Part shown: one piece after another, positions 11,723 through 21,627 of the stretch
Layout of the letters: each line of letters starts with the position of its first letter
Numbering within the stretch: position 1 is the stretch's first letter
Notes under the pieces: generated by a model
Databases searched by the model: none
Told to the model about the DNA's origin: nothing
What the model saw: only the letters and a program-made list of their open reading frames with translations
Position numbers and translations under genes: made by a program
Origin: Kalaharituber pfeilii
Lineage: Eukaryota > Ascomycota > Pezizomycetes > Pezizales > Pezizaceae
NCBI GenBank assembly: GCA_015179045.1
Contig: WHUZ01000008.1
Span: forward strand, 1,557,501 to 1,621,500
Direction: 5' to 3'
Length of the DNA: 64,000 bases

Positions 11723-11822
11723 ATTATATTGCTGAATCTCCACTCTACTTGATATAAGAATATTCGATATAAGAATATTTGCCTGCCGCCCGGCAATCTT
11801 CTTTTATCGAGAGTGTACTATA

Positions 11823-12760
11823 TATATGTTCAGTGGTGTGAGTCGATTAAGACTGTCAAGTTCTTTGACAATGATGAGAGAAGCGACCGGGGACCAGCTT
11901 AAAGGTGGAATTGGGTTTGCACAGGGATAGCACGAGGAGAGGAAATGTCCTTGCGGGAATCTCAATCCTTGTGATATGGGCAAAGTGATATGGGCAAAGT
12001 GATATGCGATTACAGCATAATAATAATAATTGGAAGAGTCAATTGCCAAAATATAAATTGACACCGACCGATGATAGATCACATAAGGACGTATACATGA
12101 AACAATCCCCGGACAGTTGGCCAAGAGGGAAGAAATATAAATAACAAAAAGAGTTCTCCGTTACTTATCAGATTCTCAAGACGATAAAGTACGGTAAAGG
12201 CATCCATCAATCAACCTAAGTTAAGGTAAGGTGCGGTAAGGTCTGGTTACGAGACTAGGTAAGGTACTATGATAGGCGATCTGGGTTCGAGATTGAGGTA
12301 ACTAGTCTAGTTGCATACATAACCCTTGTTCTCGTGTGCAGACTCTCTTGGCACGCGGAGTCTGGATCATTGGCTATTTCTGCCACATCAGTTAAAGGTA
12401 TCTATCACAGGTACAATTATTCTCCAGCTTTCTCAAAAATACAGCACGAAATTGTCAGCTTGTACCTGCTTGAAAACCTTTTAAAGATTGTACTTTGCTT
12501 TAGATCTTACCTCAAATTTAAAATTTTCAAAAACAACGCACGTGCACTGCGAATATCATTCCCATACCTGCGAGATTGCCCCACACTTGCGAAGGCTGTC
12601 CCATATTTACGAGACTGCCATTTCGTCTCAGTGCACCTCCTGAAACTATGGGCGAAAGCAGAATTTTGAGCTTAGCCGGAAGAAAACCAAAAACTGCTCT
12701 ACTTAGAAGGAGGTGCATTGCATCCGGAAAATAGCAAGATGCGGTATCCGACGTTTGTTT
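11823..12760. other. Gene-free stretch with small local repeats
   Basis: It holds short direct repeats of GATATGGGCAAAGT near 11975-12010 and repeated GTAAGGT words near 12215-12275, next to one copy of a recurrent CTGGTTACGAGACTAGG word (12243). I see no gene. Confidence 0.5.
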
Positions 12761-12858
12761 GCCAAGTGGCCGAGTGGTTGTGGAGCCTGGTTATGGAGCC
12801 TGGTTTGGGCAGGTTTTGGGGGGGCTTTGGCGATGCAGAAAATCAGATAAAAGTAAAC
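12761..12858 (+). repeat. tRNA-like SINE-type fragment (copy 1)
   Basis: It starts GCCAAGTGGCCGAGTGGTTG, which contains a good Pol III A-box (TGGCCGAGTGG) as found in tRNA-Leu/Ser genes, and ends TTTGGCGATGCAGAAAATCA then GATAAAA. The same tail occurs three more times within 4.2 kb. There is no complete cloverleaf and no clear B-box, so it is not a tRNA gene. The inverted second copy at 13617-13710 could alternatively make 12761-13710 one element with long inverted ends. Confidence 0.5.
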
Positions 12859-13616
12859 AAGTTCATAATCAGATTCCAAAACTTGATGTTCACTAGAGGG
12901 TTGAGGCATGAACTAGCCTTGGCACTAGTCAGGACTATGTATCTAAAATTTACATTAATTTCTTATCAAAGTGTTCTTATAACAAGCTCGGCACACCAGT
13001 TAGCTTGTGTAGACGCCGGTTCATCCCATTTTAAAATCCCTTGACATGGATCCCAATTATTTATTGATGATGACCACTCCCAACACGTATCTGGGAATAA
13101 AACCCATCTTCCATTCAAGTTACAGATGTCGAGATGTAGCCAGTGAAAGCACAAGCAGTACGCCGAGCTGATGATGGCGAACATTGAGGCAATTGCAGAT
13201 ACTGTGAAATTTGCGAGATAGCAGTGCAAGAAAAAAAGAGGCACCGCTCCATTGCTATACTATAGTGGTACACTCGATGAGTTAGATGATGTTGCTTGGA
13301 AAGTCTACGCCTTCCACGAGAGGTAAGTACATCGACTGGTAAAGGTTTTACAATTACCAGATCACCTACATTAGATTTGCACAAAATTGAGTTGTTGAAA
13401 TATTGGCGAGAAAAGTGGCACAGCATATCCCATTTACGAACTTAAATTTTACTCTAGTTTAGCCAGACGAGCCCGCCCTCTCCAGATGTTGCATATTTAT
13501 TAGAGAGCATGGCAAAGTGGCTAATTCTCAGGCCAGCTGTACAACTCTGACAGCATTCCCAGAACCACACATGGATATTCTAGTTCAGAATCTGATAACA
13601 GACTGCTTTGGATATT

Positions 13617-13710
13617 TATTTATTCATTTAATTTATCTGATTTTCTGCATCGCCAAACCCCTCCCGAACCTAACGCCTTAGCAACTCGGCCACTTGGCCA
13701 CTTGGGCAAC
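13617..13710 (-). repeat. tRNA-like SINE-type fragment (copy 2)
   Basis: On the minus strand it reads AAGTGGCCGAGTTGCTAAGG then CGTTAGGTTCGGG, close to the D-arm of tRNA-Leu genes, followed by TTTGGCGATGCAGAAAATCA and GATAAATTAAATGAATAAAT. The tRNA-like head plus shared body plus A/T-rich tail is the layout of a tRNA-derived SINE. The usual A-box to B-box spacing is lost, so it is a decayed or rearranged copy. Confidence 0.5.
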
Positions 13711-13798
13711 AAGCTGGGGACGAGGCCAACTCGGCTAGTGTGCGTCACTGCAATTCAACAAATGCCTACTCTAGAATCTGATACTGTCCTCCATTGCG

Positions 13799-13825
13799 TT
13801 TATCTGATTCCCTGCCCTGCCAAAA
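13799..13825 (-). repeat. SINE-type tail fragment (copy 3)
   Basis: The minus strand reads TTTTGGCAGGGCAGGGAATC then AGATAAA, the same tail module as copies 1 and 2 with a few changes. It lies just outside the left end of the Harbinger-type element. Confidence 0.4.
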
Positions 13826-14235
13826 TCTGAAAGGCCAGAGATGTGGATGACTTCCCGTCGGCCCAGACGACCAGACCCAGACCCTGGTTCCAGACTCGTT
13901 TCCAGACCCGATTCCCGTCGCAACCACAAAAGACCACAAAATTAATGTACAATTCCAAATTACCAAATTCCAGATTATGTCAGCACATCGCTATCACCGC
14001 TGATATCTGCACCGGTACCTATCAGGATATGCTATGGCTATTCTTTAAGAATAGTCTGAAGACTATTACCGCTACCGGAATAGATAATGAGTCAAGTATG
14101 TGGTAAACTAGCCTCGCCGCCAAAGTAGTGAAGAAAAAAAAAGAGAAATAGGCCTATATAAGACCTAAGTTAGGTATTCTACGTAGTATTCCTTTGTTAC
14201 AACCAAACGCATCTGCAGATTGAGCCGTATACTCC

Positions 14236-15214
14236 ATGCGAAACACACCTCTCGGATCATTACCCCCACGAAGGGCGGTATCCGTATCTGCGAGCTCCAG
14301 CATCACCAATACTACCTCAAGTCAAGGTACACAAAGTACATTGAGGGGGGGGGCGAGAATCGGGTTCACAAAACTATAGCCAGCAAGATAAAGATGCCCT
14401 ATTAGATGCAATAGCTGCAGTAATGCCTACATCACCGGAGGCCTGGGAGGATGTGCGAGCAAGGTAAGAATAGTTAACAATACTGGATATATGCTGTAGC
14501 TAATTGACATGAAGATATCAAGAATATGCTGCATCTGCTAATCGGGCAGAGCGGGGTCTTGCTAGTTTACGTAAGAAATGGAGTACTCTGATTAATTCAT
14601 CGAAACCTACTGGCGACCCTACCTGTCCTCCAGATATACGACGTGCGAAACAGCTGTACAGGGAGCTACAAGCGATGGTAGAAATAGTGGGGTTAGATGA
14701 TCATGCATTATTGGCAGAGAGTGAAGGTACTGGCACACAGGATATGAGTACGCAGGATACTGCTACACAAGATACTGGCAATAATGATGATGATGATGAG
14801 GAGGATGATCACTGGCAATCTGATCAAGACCGAGAAAATATGACCCAAATTTCGAATATCCGGAAGTTTTCTCGTTCAATAACACCAAGATCTTCAACAA
14901 GTTCACCAGCTCCGAGCCGACTTTCACAAAGTACTTCAACTTCACGGCGTCAACGTACTCGCAATATGGAGCAATCTATTATAAGTTTTTTTGATCCAGA
15001 AGTACGTGCACAGCGGGATATTCTACATCTTTTGGAACGACAACTCGCAGCAAAGGAAGCACATATTCGAGAACTTGAGAGGGAAAACAGACAGCTAGTG
15101 AAGGAGAATGCAAAACTGGAAGGTAAAATTGCAATTCTAGAGCTACAGCAGAGATATAGAGGGGCAGGAATCAAGAGGCGTCGAGAGGAAGAGATAGAAA
15201 TATTTGAAGACTAG
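14236..15214 (+). CDS. Myb/SANT-like accessory protein of the Harbinger-type element, one frameshift
   Basis: Two exons, 14236-14463 and 14515-15214, are separated by a 51-bp GTAAGA..AG intron. The start MRNTPLGSLPPRR runs into a G9 tract at 14345-14353, after which the open frame moves by one; without one G the exons give 308 residues. After the tract: DKDALLDAIAAVMPTSPEAW, then RYQEYAASANRAERGLASLR and KKWSTLINSS, resembling the Trp-containing trihelix/Myb-like fold of Harbinger ORF1 proteins. The middle is acidic and Ser/Thr-rich; the last 65 residues form a coiled coil (LLERQLAAKEAHIRELEREN). In this superfamily the protein binds the ends and helps the transposase enter the nucleus. The stop lies 3 bp from the stop of the opposing transposase gene. 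A sequencing error in the G run is possible. Confidence 0.68.
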
Positions 15215-15217
15215 AAG

Positions 15218-16318
15218 TTAGATTACATGGTAATAATAGAAACGTGTGATTCTATCATTTCGTTGAATATCTTGAAACATCATATTTGCGAAACGAGTAT
15301 ATGCTGCATCACTCCACTCCTCCCATATCGGCTCATACACTGAGTGGATTTGATTGATACCTATACATCGAACTCGTATTTGATGTAATCGACAGCATGT
15401 CTCGATAATTCGTCTTCGATGTAAATGATCCGTTGCTGGTAGTGGCATTTTAAGGCGTCCAAATGAGCCTTGAAGAGACCGCATCCCCCATTCTGCAGCT
15501 TGACGTGTGGATACAAGCTGGGTATTTCTTCGAAGCATTAATGCTTTTGCCATTGGATCTTGAGGCCATGCTGTAAAATCCATTTTTAGGGGAACTTTAA
15601 TTCGGTTGGCTAAATCACCAGTATGCGGGAATGCAGTATCAGCAATTAACCAATATCCATCTCTTGTATGACTTCTTAGCAACTGGAAAAGGTCTCGAGC
15701 AACTGCTGCATCATGGTAACTTCCTGGGGCATTAATAATTGCATGTAATAATGTGCCTTGAGGTGAAAAAGTAAAGACATTCGATGTGAAGTGTGAGTGA
15801 ATCCAGCCATTATAGTATGCATTCTGTACTACTGTATCATTAGCAGTTTGAATAGGAAGATGACATCCATCAACAAATCCGAATGCTTGCTGAAGTAATG
15901 GATGGCGGGCTTCAATCAATGTAGCATAAAAAGCAAATTCGTCAGTCTTCGGCCAAGTAATTGCAGCACTCGGAAGTTGTTGTAGAATTCGCAGTAAAAT
16001 TTGTAATGCAAAATTTAAATAGTGAGAACAAACTGCCGGAGTAATCGCGAAAACTTGCTGAAGTGTGAACTGTGCCATCGTAGAATTGAGATAGTGAAGG
16101 ATTAAGCCTAATCCTCCTGCCACATCTAAAGACCGTCGATATACGCGTCCAATTCTAGTATTGGAAATATCAGAGCGTGTAACTACCATAGAGTTCCAAT
16201 ATTCTGCAAAACCAGAGGCTAGAAGCATGTCAAATACTACAGGATCGACTCCCATAGTGACAATAAAAGCTTTAGTCACTCTAGAGTGATAAAGACTTTG
16301 CCATGGGTCTTGTATCAT
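15218..16318 (-). CDS. DDE transposase, Harbinger/DDE_Tnp_4 type
   Basis: This is an open frame of 366 codons. Three acidic motifs are visible in order: GFVDGCHLPI (first Asp), YWLIADTAFPHTG (second Asp) and AAEWGMRSLQGSFGRLK (Glu), with the spacing of the DDE_Tnp_4 family, so the catalytic core looks intact. It would cut at the terminal inverted repeats. The true start is probably upstream at 16467: that frame reads MTPDDNIFIDTDEELEAALL through YLTRDALPQNP and then loses phase at a CCC run just before 16319; one extra C would make a single 416-codon gene. It therefore seems disabled by a single-base change, or shows a sequencing error. It converges on the Myb-like gene with a 3-bp gap. Confidence 0.88.
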   Translation of the reverse strand: MIQDPWQSLYHSRVTKAFIVTMGVDPVVFDMLLASGFAEYWNSMVVTRSDISNTRIGRVYRRSLDVAGGLGLILHYLNSTMAQFTLQQVFAITPAVCSHYLNFALQILLRILQQLPSAAITWPKTDEFAFYATLIEARHPLLQQAFGFVDGCHLPIQTANDTVVQNAYYNGWIHSHFTSNVFTFSPQGTLLHAIINAPGSYHDAAVARDLFQLLRSHTRDGYWLIADTAFPHTGDLANRIKVPLKMDFTAWPQDPMAKALMLRRNTQLVSTRQAAEWGMRSLQGSFGRLKMPLPATDHLHRRRIIETCCRLHQIRVRCIGINQIHSVYEPIWEEWSDAAYTRFANMMFQDIQRNDRITRFYYYHVI

Positions 16319-16918
16319 GGGTTCTGTGGTAGTGCATCTCGAGTTAAATAAAATTGCCTTCGCCGTTGTCGCTGAATCTGAAGACCTAATAGACTTAAAA
16401 GCGCAAGTAATAAAGCGGCTTCCAGCTCTTCATCAGTGTCAATAAAGATATTATCATCAGGCGTCATATTGAGTATACTGAAATATCTTGGTGTTGAGGT
16501 TAGAATTACATATATGTACTAATTTTATTGCATATAATCTAACCATTTTTCTACTAGTCACTTGATTTGGAACGCGTTTCCAAAAATTCTGGGTCTGGCG
16601 GAGGGGGGGGGGGGGGTCCGCCAGAATCTAAAATTTGGAAGGGGGTTAAAAATTTTTTCTGGCGCTGATAAGGTCTGGGTCTGGTCGTCTGGGCCGACGG
16701 GAAGTCATCCACTAGGTGAAGCGCGAAGCTGTTAGCGACGTTCACAAAACTTGGATTTTGTGGTTGCGACGGGAATCGGGTCTGGACGAAATCTGGACGG
16801 GCCTGGTTGTCTGGGCCGACGGGAAGTCATCCACCTTTATCATCCATCATGCCGGCGTTTCTCCACCGCGCATGTATCATCTTGAAAATCAGATAACTGG
16901 CGCTCTGTATTCTCATTT

Positions 16919-16950
16919 TATTTTATCTGATTCGTTGCCTCGCCAACCCC
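16919..16950 (-). repeat. SINE-type tail fragment (copy 4)
   Basis: The minus strand reads GTTGGCGAGGCAACGAATCA then GATAAAAT, the same tail module as the copies left of the Harbinger-type element. A plus-strand GAAAATCAGATAAC at 16884 faces it. Confidence 0.35.
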
Positions 16951-17496
16951 AAGTTGGACGCCAGGTGGTCGTTGTTCGAGCCACTCCATCACCAGTCAGT
17001 CAGGGATTAATCCCAGACTAGGATTGATCGACTTCAAGCCCTTATGTACTGTAATCTGCGAACGCAAGTGGGTGTCCAATAACAGAATAAGCAATGTGAA
17101 GGTGTTAGTCGTCCTGATTTAGTAGCGTTCCCTAAATCATTACAATTCGATCCTATTCTCTTATGTTTCTCATATCTCATACTGAGTCTATAATAGGTAT
17201 TTTACATATGGCTTGTTGCCTCCCAAACATCAAGTAGAGTACATATACATGTGTTAAGCTAATGTAATGCCCATTAATAACTACAGCGAGTTATTTCTTT
17301 CTTGAATATCAACTTGAAGTCGATGTAGTATGTGAACAGTCTCGAATCCACACTACACGGTTGCTTCGTGGGAGAACGGCTGGAATAAAATGTGGGCGAC
17401 TCCATACAAGAGCCAAGGTCCAATGTCAGCGAAGGCCTACTGTAGGCGCCGACGTGGGTGAGACCAGTGGAGTGCGCTAGTGTATATCTAGCATAA
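16951..17496. other. Gene-free stretch
   Basis: It is sequence between the SINE-type fragment and the 83-bp tandem repeat. TTGTTCGAGCC near 16975 resembles a Pol III B-box but has no partner A-box at a normal distance. I see no gene. Confidence 0.45.
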
Positions 17497-17912
17497 TCTT
17501 ATATAGTACTGAGTTACATCCCTCTTGGCGTACACCGAACCCCTGTCAAAAAAGACCTTGGCGACAACCGCGAATACCATCTATTATAGTACTGAGTTAC
17601 ATCCCTCTTGGCGTACACCGAACCCCTGTCAAAAAAGACCTTGGCGACAACCGCGAATACCATCTTATATAGTACTGAGTTACATCCTCTTGGCGTACAT
17701 CGAACCCCTGTCAAAATAGACCTTGGCGACAACCGCGAATGCCATCTATTATAGTACTGAGTTACATCCCTCTTGGCGTACACCGAACCCCTGTCAAAAA
17801 AGACCTTGGCGACAACCGCGAATACCATCTTATATAGTACTGAGTTACATCCTCTTGGCGTACATCGAACCCCTGTCAAAATAGACCTTGGCGACAACCG
17901 CGAATGCCATAT
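17497..17912. repeat. Tandem repeat, five units of 82-83 bp
   Basis: AGTACTGAGTTACATCC recurs at 17505, 17588, 17671, 17753 and 17836. Two unit types differ at a few bases (CACCG..AAAAAAGACC..AATACC against CATCG..AAAATAGACC..AATGCC) in the order A A B A B, so the last two pairs look like a duplicated A-B dimer. Open frames across it simply reflect the repeat and are not taken as genes. Confidence 0.9.
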
Positions 17913-18689
17913 CAATGTACCGAGTGAAATGTTCACATACTCCTGAACCTTAACATACCCCTGAACCTTCGTCATAAGGCACATATTAATGTGGAATATG
18001 CCAAACGCCCGACAATACCTATATCAAGAGTTTCCATCACATTTCGTATGAAATCAACCTTCACGGAAATGGACACCATGACAATGAGGAGTTGCAATTG
18101 GCCGTATCTATCACTGCAATCCCTTTATGTGAAATGTTCACATTCTCCTGAACCTCAACATACTCGGCATAAGATACAGAAGAATGAGCCAAATTTTATA
18201 GGTATGGTATATCTCTCTCACCATCAGGAGATGAAGCATAACGAGTTCAATTTGAGAGGTACAGCAGCAGCTTTCCATAGCACAATAGTAACAGAGTGAG
18301 CCGAATTTAACAAGTATAAGAGTACAATTTGACTGGTATTCGATGGCACGAGATGCAGCTGAACGAGTCAAATTTGACAGGTATGGTAGGTCTATTTCAT
18401 CTCGCGAGATATAGCAAAATGAGCTGAATTTGACAGGCACTTTGACAGGCACGACAGCTCCTCAATTTGACAGGTACGACAGCTCCTCAAGAGTGCGACA
18501 TGCAGCAGAACGAGTCAAATGTGATAGGTATGGTAGGTCTATTTTACCTCGCAAGATGCAGTAAAATGAGCCGAATTTTACAGGCACTTTACAGGTATGA
18601 TAGCTCCTCAATGGTGTGAGATGCAGCAGAATGAGTCAAATTTGACAGGTATGGTAGGTCCATCTCACCCCGCGAGATGCAGCAAAATG

Positions 18690-19210
18690 AGCTGAATTTG
18701 ACAGGAACTTTAACAGGCACGACAGCTCCTCAATTTGGCAGGCACGACAGCTCCTCAATTTAACAGGCACGACAGCTTCTCAATTTGGCAGGCACGACAG
18801 CTCCTCAATTTGGCAGGCACGACAGCTCCTCAATTTAACAGGCACGACAGCTCCTCAATTTGACAGGCACGATAGCTCCTCAATTTAACAGGCACGACAG
18901 CTTCTCAATTTGGCAGGCACGACAGCTCCTCAATTTGGCAGGCACGACAGCTCCTCAATTTTAACAGGCACGACAGCTCCTCAATTTGACAGGCACGATA
19001 GCTCCTCAATTTAACAGGCACGACAGCTTCTCAATTTGGCAGGCACGACAGCTCCTCAATTTAACAGGCACGACAGCTTCTCAATTTGGCAGGCACGACA
19101 GCTCCTCAATTTGGCAGGCACGACAGCTCCTCAATTTGGCAGGCACGACAGCTCCTCAATTTGACAGGCACGATAGCTCCTCAATTTAACAGGCACGACA
19201 GCTCCTCAAT
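18690..19210. repeat. 25-bp minisatellite, about 20 near-identical units, expanded from half a satellite unit
   Basis: The unit is CACGACAGCTCCTCAATTTG plus GCAGG, varying only at a few sites (TTGGC, TTAAC, TTGAC; CTCCTC or CTTCTC; CGACAG or CGATAG). It equals one half of the surrounding 57-bp unit, so it is a local secondary expansion. As 25 is not a multiple of 3, the open frames seen across it cycle through all phases and are repeat artefacts. Confidence 0.9.
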
Positions 19211-19605
19211 GGTGCGAGATGCAGCAGAACGAGTCAAATGTGATAGGTATGGTAGGTCTATTTCACCTCACGAGATGCAGCAAAATGAGCCGAATTTGAC
19301 AGGCACTTTGACAGGTATGATAGCTCCTCAATGGTGCGAGATGCAGCAGAATGAGCCGAATTGAATAGGTAGAACAGTCTCCCTCAATGGCGCAAGATGA
19401 GGATGGATGTGGTCAAGTTGACAGATATGACCTTGACAGGCAAAAATGAGGCAGAATAAGCTCAATTTAACAGGTATGACAGCTTTCTCTCAATGGCGTG
19501 AGATGTGGCCGAATGAGCTCAAGTTGACAAGTATTACAGGAGTCTTTCTATAGCGTAAGAGCAGCAGAATGAGCTGAATTTGTCAGGTATAGTAGGTCTC
19601 TCTTG

Positions 19606-19669
19606 CCCTGCCATGGCGAACAGCTGCAAGCGGAGTTACGTGAAATTAAAAAAAAAAAAAAAAAAAAAG
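19606..19669 (+). mobile_element. Short retroposon type A, copy A1
   Basis: CCCTGCCATGGCGAACAGCT, then GCAAGCGGAGTTACGTGAAA and TT, followed by about 22 A. A perfect 15-bp target-site duplication AGTAGGTCTCTCTTG flanks it (19591-19605 and 19670-19684). It sits inside a satellite unit, and removing the insert plus one duplication gives a continuous unit, so the whole insertion is 64 bp. Confidence 0.88.
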
Positions 19670-20560
19670 AGTAGGTCTCTCTTGATAGCACGAGATGCAG
19701 CAAAATGAACTCAATTGGACCGGTATGTACGTCTCCCTTGACAATACAAGATATAGTAGAATAAACTAACTTTAACAAGTATATAGGTATGGCAAGACTC
19801 TTCTACGGCACGAGATACAAAAGAATGAGCCAAATTTCATAAGTATGGCACACCTCTCTTACCAGCATGAGATGTAGTAAAACGAACTCAATTTGATAGG
19901 TATAGTAGCACCTTTCCACAGGAGAGTAGCAGAGTGAGCCAAATTTAACAGGTATAATAGGACTCTTTCTGCATTATGAGATATAGCAGAATGAGCGCAA
20001 TTTGATAGTTATTCAATAGCACAAGATGCAGCAGAACGAGAGTCGAATTTGACAGGTATGGCAGGTCTATTTCAGCCTGGGAGATGCAGCAGAATAAGCC
20101 GAATTTGACAGGGATTGGTAGATCTCTCTTGCTAACATGAGATACAGCAGGGCGAGCACAATTTGACAGGCATGACAGCTCCTCAATAATGTGAGATGCA
20201 GCAGAATGAGCTGAATTCAATAGGAATGGCAGTCTCTCTCGATGGTGTGAGATGGGGCAGAATGAGCTCAGTTTAACAGGGTATGACAGCTTCCTTTCGA
20301 TGGCGTGAGATGAGGCAGAATGAGCTCAAGTTGACAAGTATTACCGGACTCTTTCCACAGTGTGAGAACAGCAGAATGAGCCAAATTTGACAGGTACGGC
20401 AGGACCCACCTAGCAACGTGGAACATGGTAAAATGAGCTCAATTCACAGTTAAGGCTGGCCCCTTTCTATGGTGCAAAGTGAGGCGGTATGGCTCAATTT
20501 GACAGATACAATAAGATCTCCTTGATGGTGCGAGATGGGGCAAAATGAGAATGCGCTGGA

Positions 20561-21436
20561 CCGGTACGGCATGGTGCTAGAGGCCAGAAAAGGAAGCTAG
20601 GTACACATGAAAGGGCATATGCTGGACATCTGAGCAATATCATTGTGGGTAGATATTAACCGGAATTTAGGTAGAGTTTATGGGCTGTAACGAGGGTTTC
20701 GCTATCCATAGGTTCTACAATTATTAGCATTATACTCCACAAAATATATAAAATTAATACTAGAGCTCCCTGGATGCAGGAGTGGGATTACGTGATATTT
20801 ATGAGAATATACTGATATGAATAAATGCAGAGAAACGAGTATTGTACGGTCATGGAACTGGTAAAGAGTGTACAGTCACTTGACGCCGACTTTACGGGTC
20901 CCTTATCCACTACTGCTACACCTACACTCACCCTCGCGGTCGCGAGGTGGCCACATGCTAGTACTGTATGTACTTCCCTGATCTCGCGAACAACACCTCG
21001 CGGCATACATGGACCACCTTGTCCTCCTCGTTTGGTCCCCCTGCTGGAAGGGAACCGCCCTGCATAACGAGGCCTAATGTATATAAGTAACATCAGTACA
21101 TTACTGCCATAAACGTACGCTACATTACATCGTAACCATAAGGATCCTAACACAGTCTCTTATAACTCTAAGAATGGCCTACGAATTTAACAAAATAATT
21201 GATTATCCAACCGAGTGCATGACATTGGTATAATTTCTTTCTTCGTTTTTCTGGTATACATATAGATAGGGTTTCATGTTTACAAAAAATACGGGAAAAA
21301 CTGAATCGATGTAACGAAGACTGTATCGCATGTAGTCAATACCCTCTCCAACATATGATGAGGATCCCTTCTATCGTTACAAAGCAAAGCATCTATTACA
21401 TTGGTAAACCTCCTGCATTGTCATTTTGCGCAATTC
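20561..21436. other. Gene-free stretch
   Basis: No gene recognised. CCCTGGATGCAGGAGTGGG then ATTACGTGATATT at about 20768-20800 looks like a tail-less, decayed relative of the type A short retroposon. The GC-rich part at 20880-21065 shows no recognisable protein. Confidence 0.45.
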
Positions 21437-21507
21437 TCGCCATAGCCCAACGGGCGGTATGCGAGTAATAATAAAAAAAAAAAGAAAAAAAGAAAAAAGA
21501 AAAAAAA
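21437..21507 (+). mobile_element. Short retroposon type B, copy B1
   Basis: TCGCCATAGCCCAACGGGCG then GTATGCGAGTAATAAT, followed by an A-rich tail interrupted by G. The flanking duplication is TTGCGCAATTC (21426-21436 and 21508-21518), 11 bp and perfect. Confidence 0.82.
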
Positions 21508-21627
21508 TTGCGCAATTCCGTATCTAACCTCTCAAAAAGCGGCATATACAGACGTAGTAGACAATGGGCTTCTATGTTTACATGGTGGATGTTCTGTCCA
21601 TAACTTGTTTCAGCTCAAAAATCGAGA

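Larger units (their letters stand above)
10485..11820. mobile_element. Non-autonomous pogo/Fot-type DNA element
   Basis: The left end CAGTATACTCTCGATATAAG and the inverted right end TAGTACACTCTCGATAAAAG match at 17 of 20 positions. Each side abuts TA (10483-10484 and 11821-11822). The CAGTA start, the CTCTCGATATAAG body and the TA target resemble the ends of fungal pogo-like elements. Near both ends GATATAAGAATAT is tandemly repeated, a plausible set of transposase binding sites. No transposase is seen in the 1336 bp. The central part is occupied by two inverted copies of another short element. Confidence 0.72.
13843..16834. mobile_element. PIF/Harbinger-type DNA transposon with a duplicated right end
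   Basis: The left end GTGGATGACTTCCCGTCGGC starts at 13843. Its reverse complement occurs twice on the right, ending at 16712 and at 16834. The inner right end matches the left perfectly for 41 bp; the outer one matches over about 85 bp with gaps and includes CCCGATTCCCGTCGCAACCA. Inside are a Myb/SANT-like ORF (plus) and a DDE transposase (minus), the two-gene layout characteristic of this superfamily. I found no convincing target-site duplication at either right end. The transposon class rests on the proteins. Confidence 0.82.
18130..20560. repeat. Satellite array of degenerate units of about 57 bp
   Basis: A unit of the form GAGATGCAGCAGAATGAGC, AATTTGACAGGTATG, GCAGCTCTCTCAATGGTG recurs through about 2.4 kb; neighbouring units at about 20246, 20302 and 20359 show the 57-bp spacing. 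Copies differ by many substitutions, so the array is old, except for the homogeneous 25-bp block inside it. A short retroposon has inserted into one unit at 19606. I see no coding sequence. Confidence 0.85.

Noticed and set aside
12761..12860. tRNA-Ser/Leu gene
   Set aside because: Only the D-arm region matches; the T-arm and acceptor stem are missing, and the sequence is shared as a repeat.
17514..17984. 156-codon minus-strand open frame
   Set aside because: It is made of the 83-bp tandem repeat; the repeated peptide follows from the repeat.
18690..19210. CRISPR-like appearance of regular short repeats
   Set aside because: Units are contiguous with no unique spacers, and the host is a eukaryote.
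18986..19364. Overlapping plus-strand frames with repeats such as ARQLLNLTGT
   Set aside because: They come from the 25-bp minisatellite, which stays open in all phases; there is no codon-level constraint or start context.
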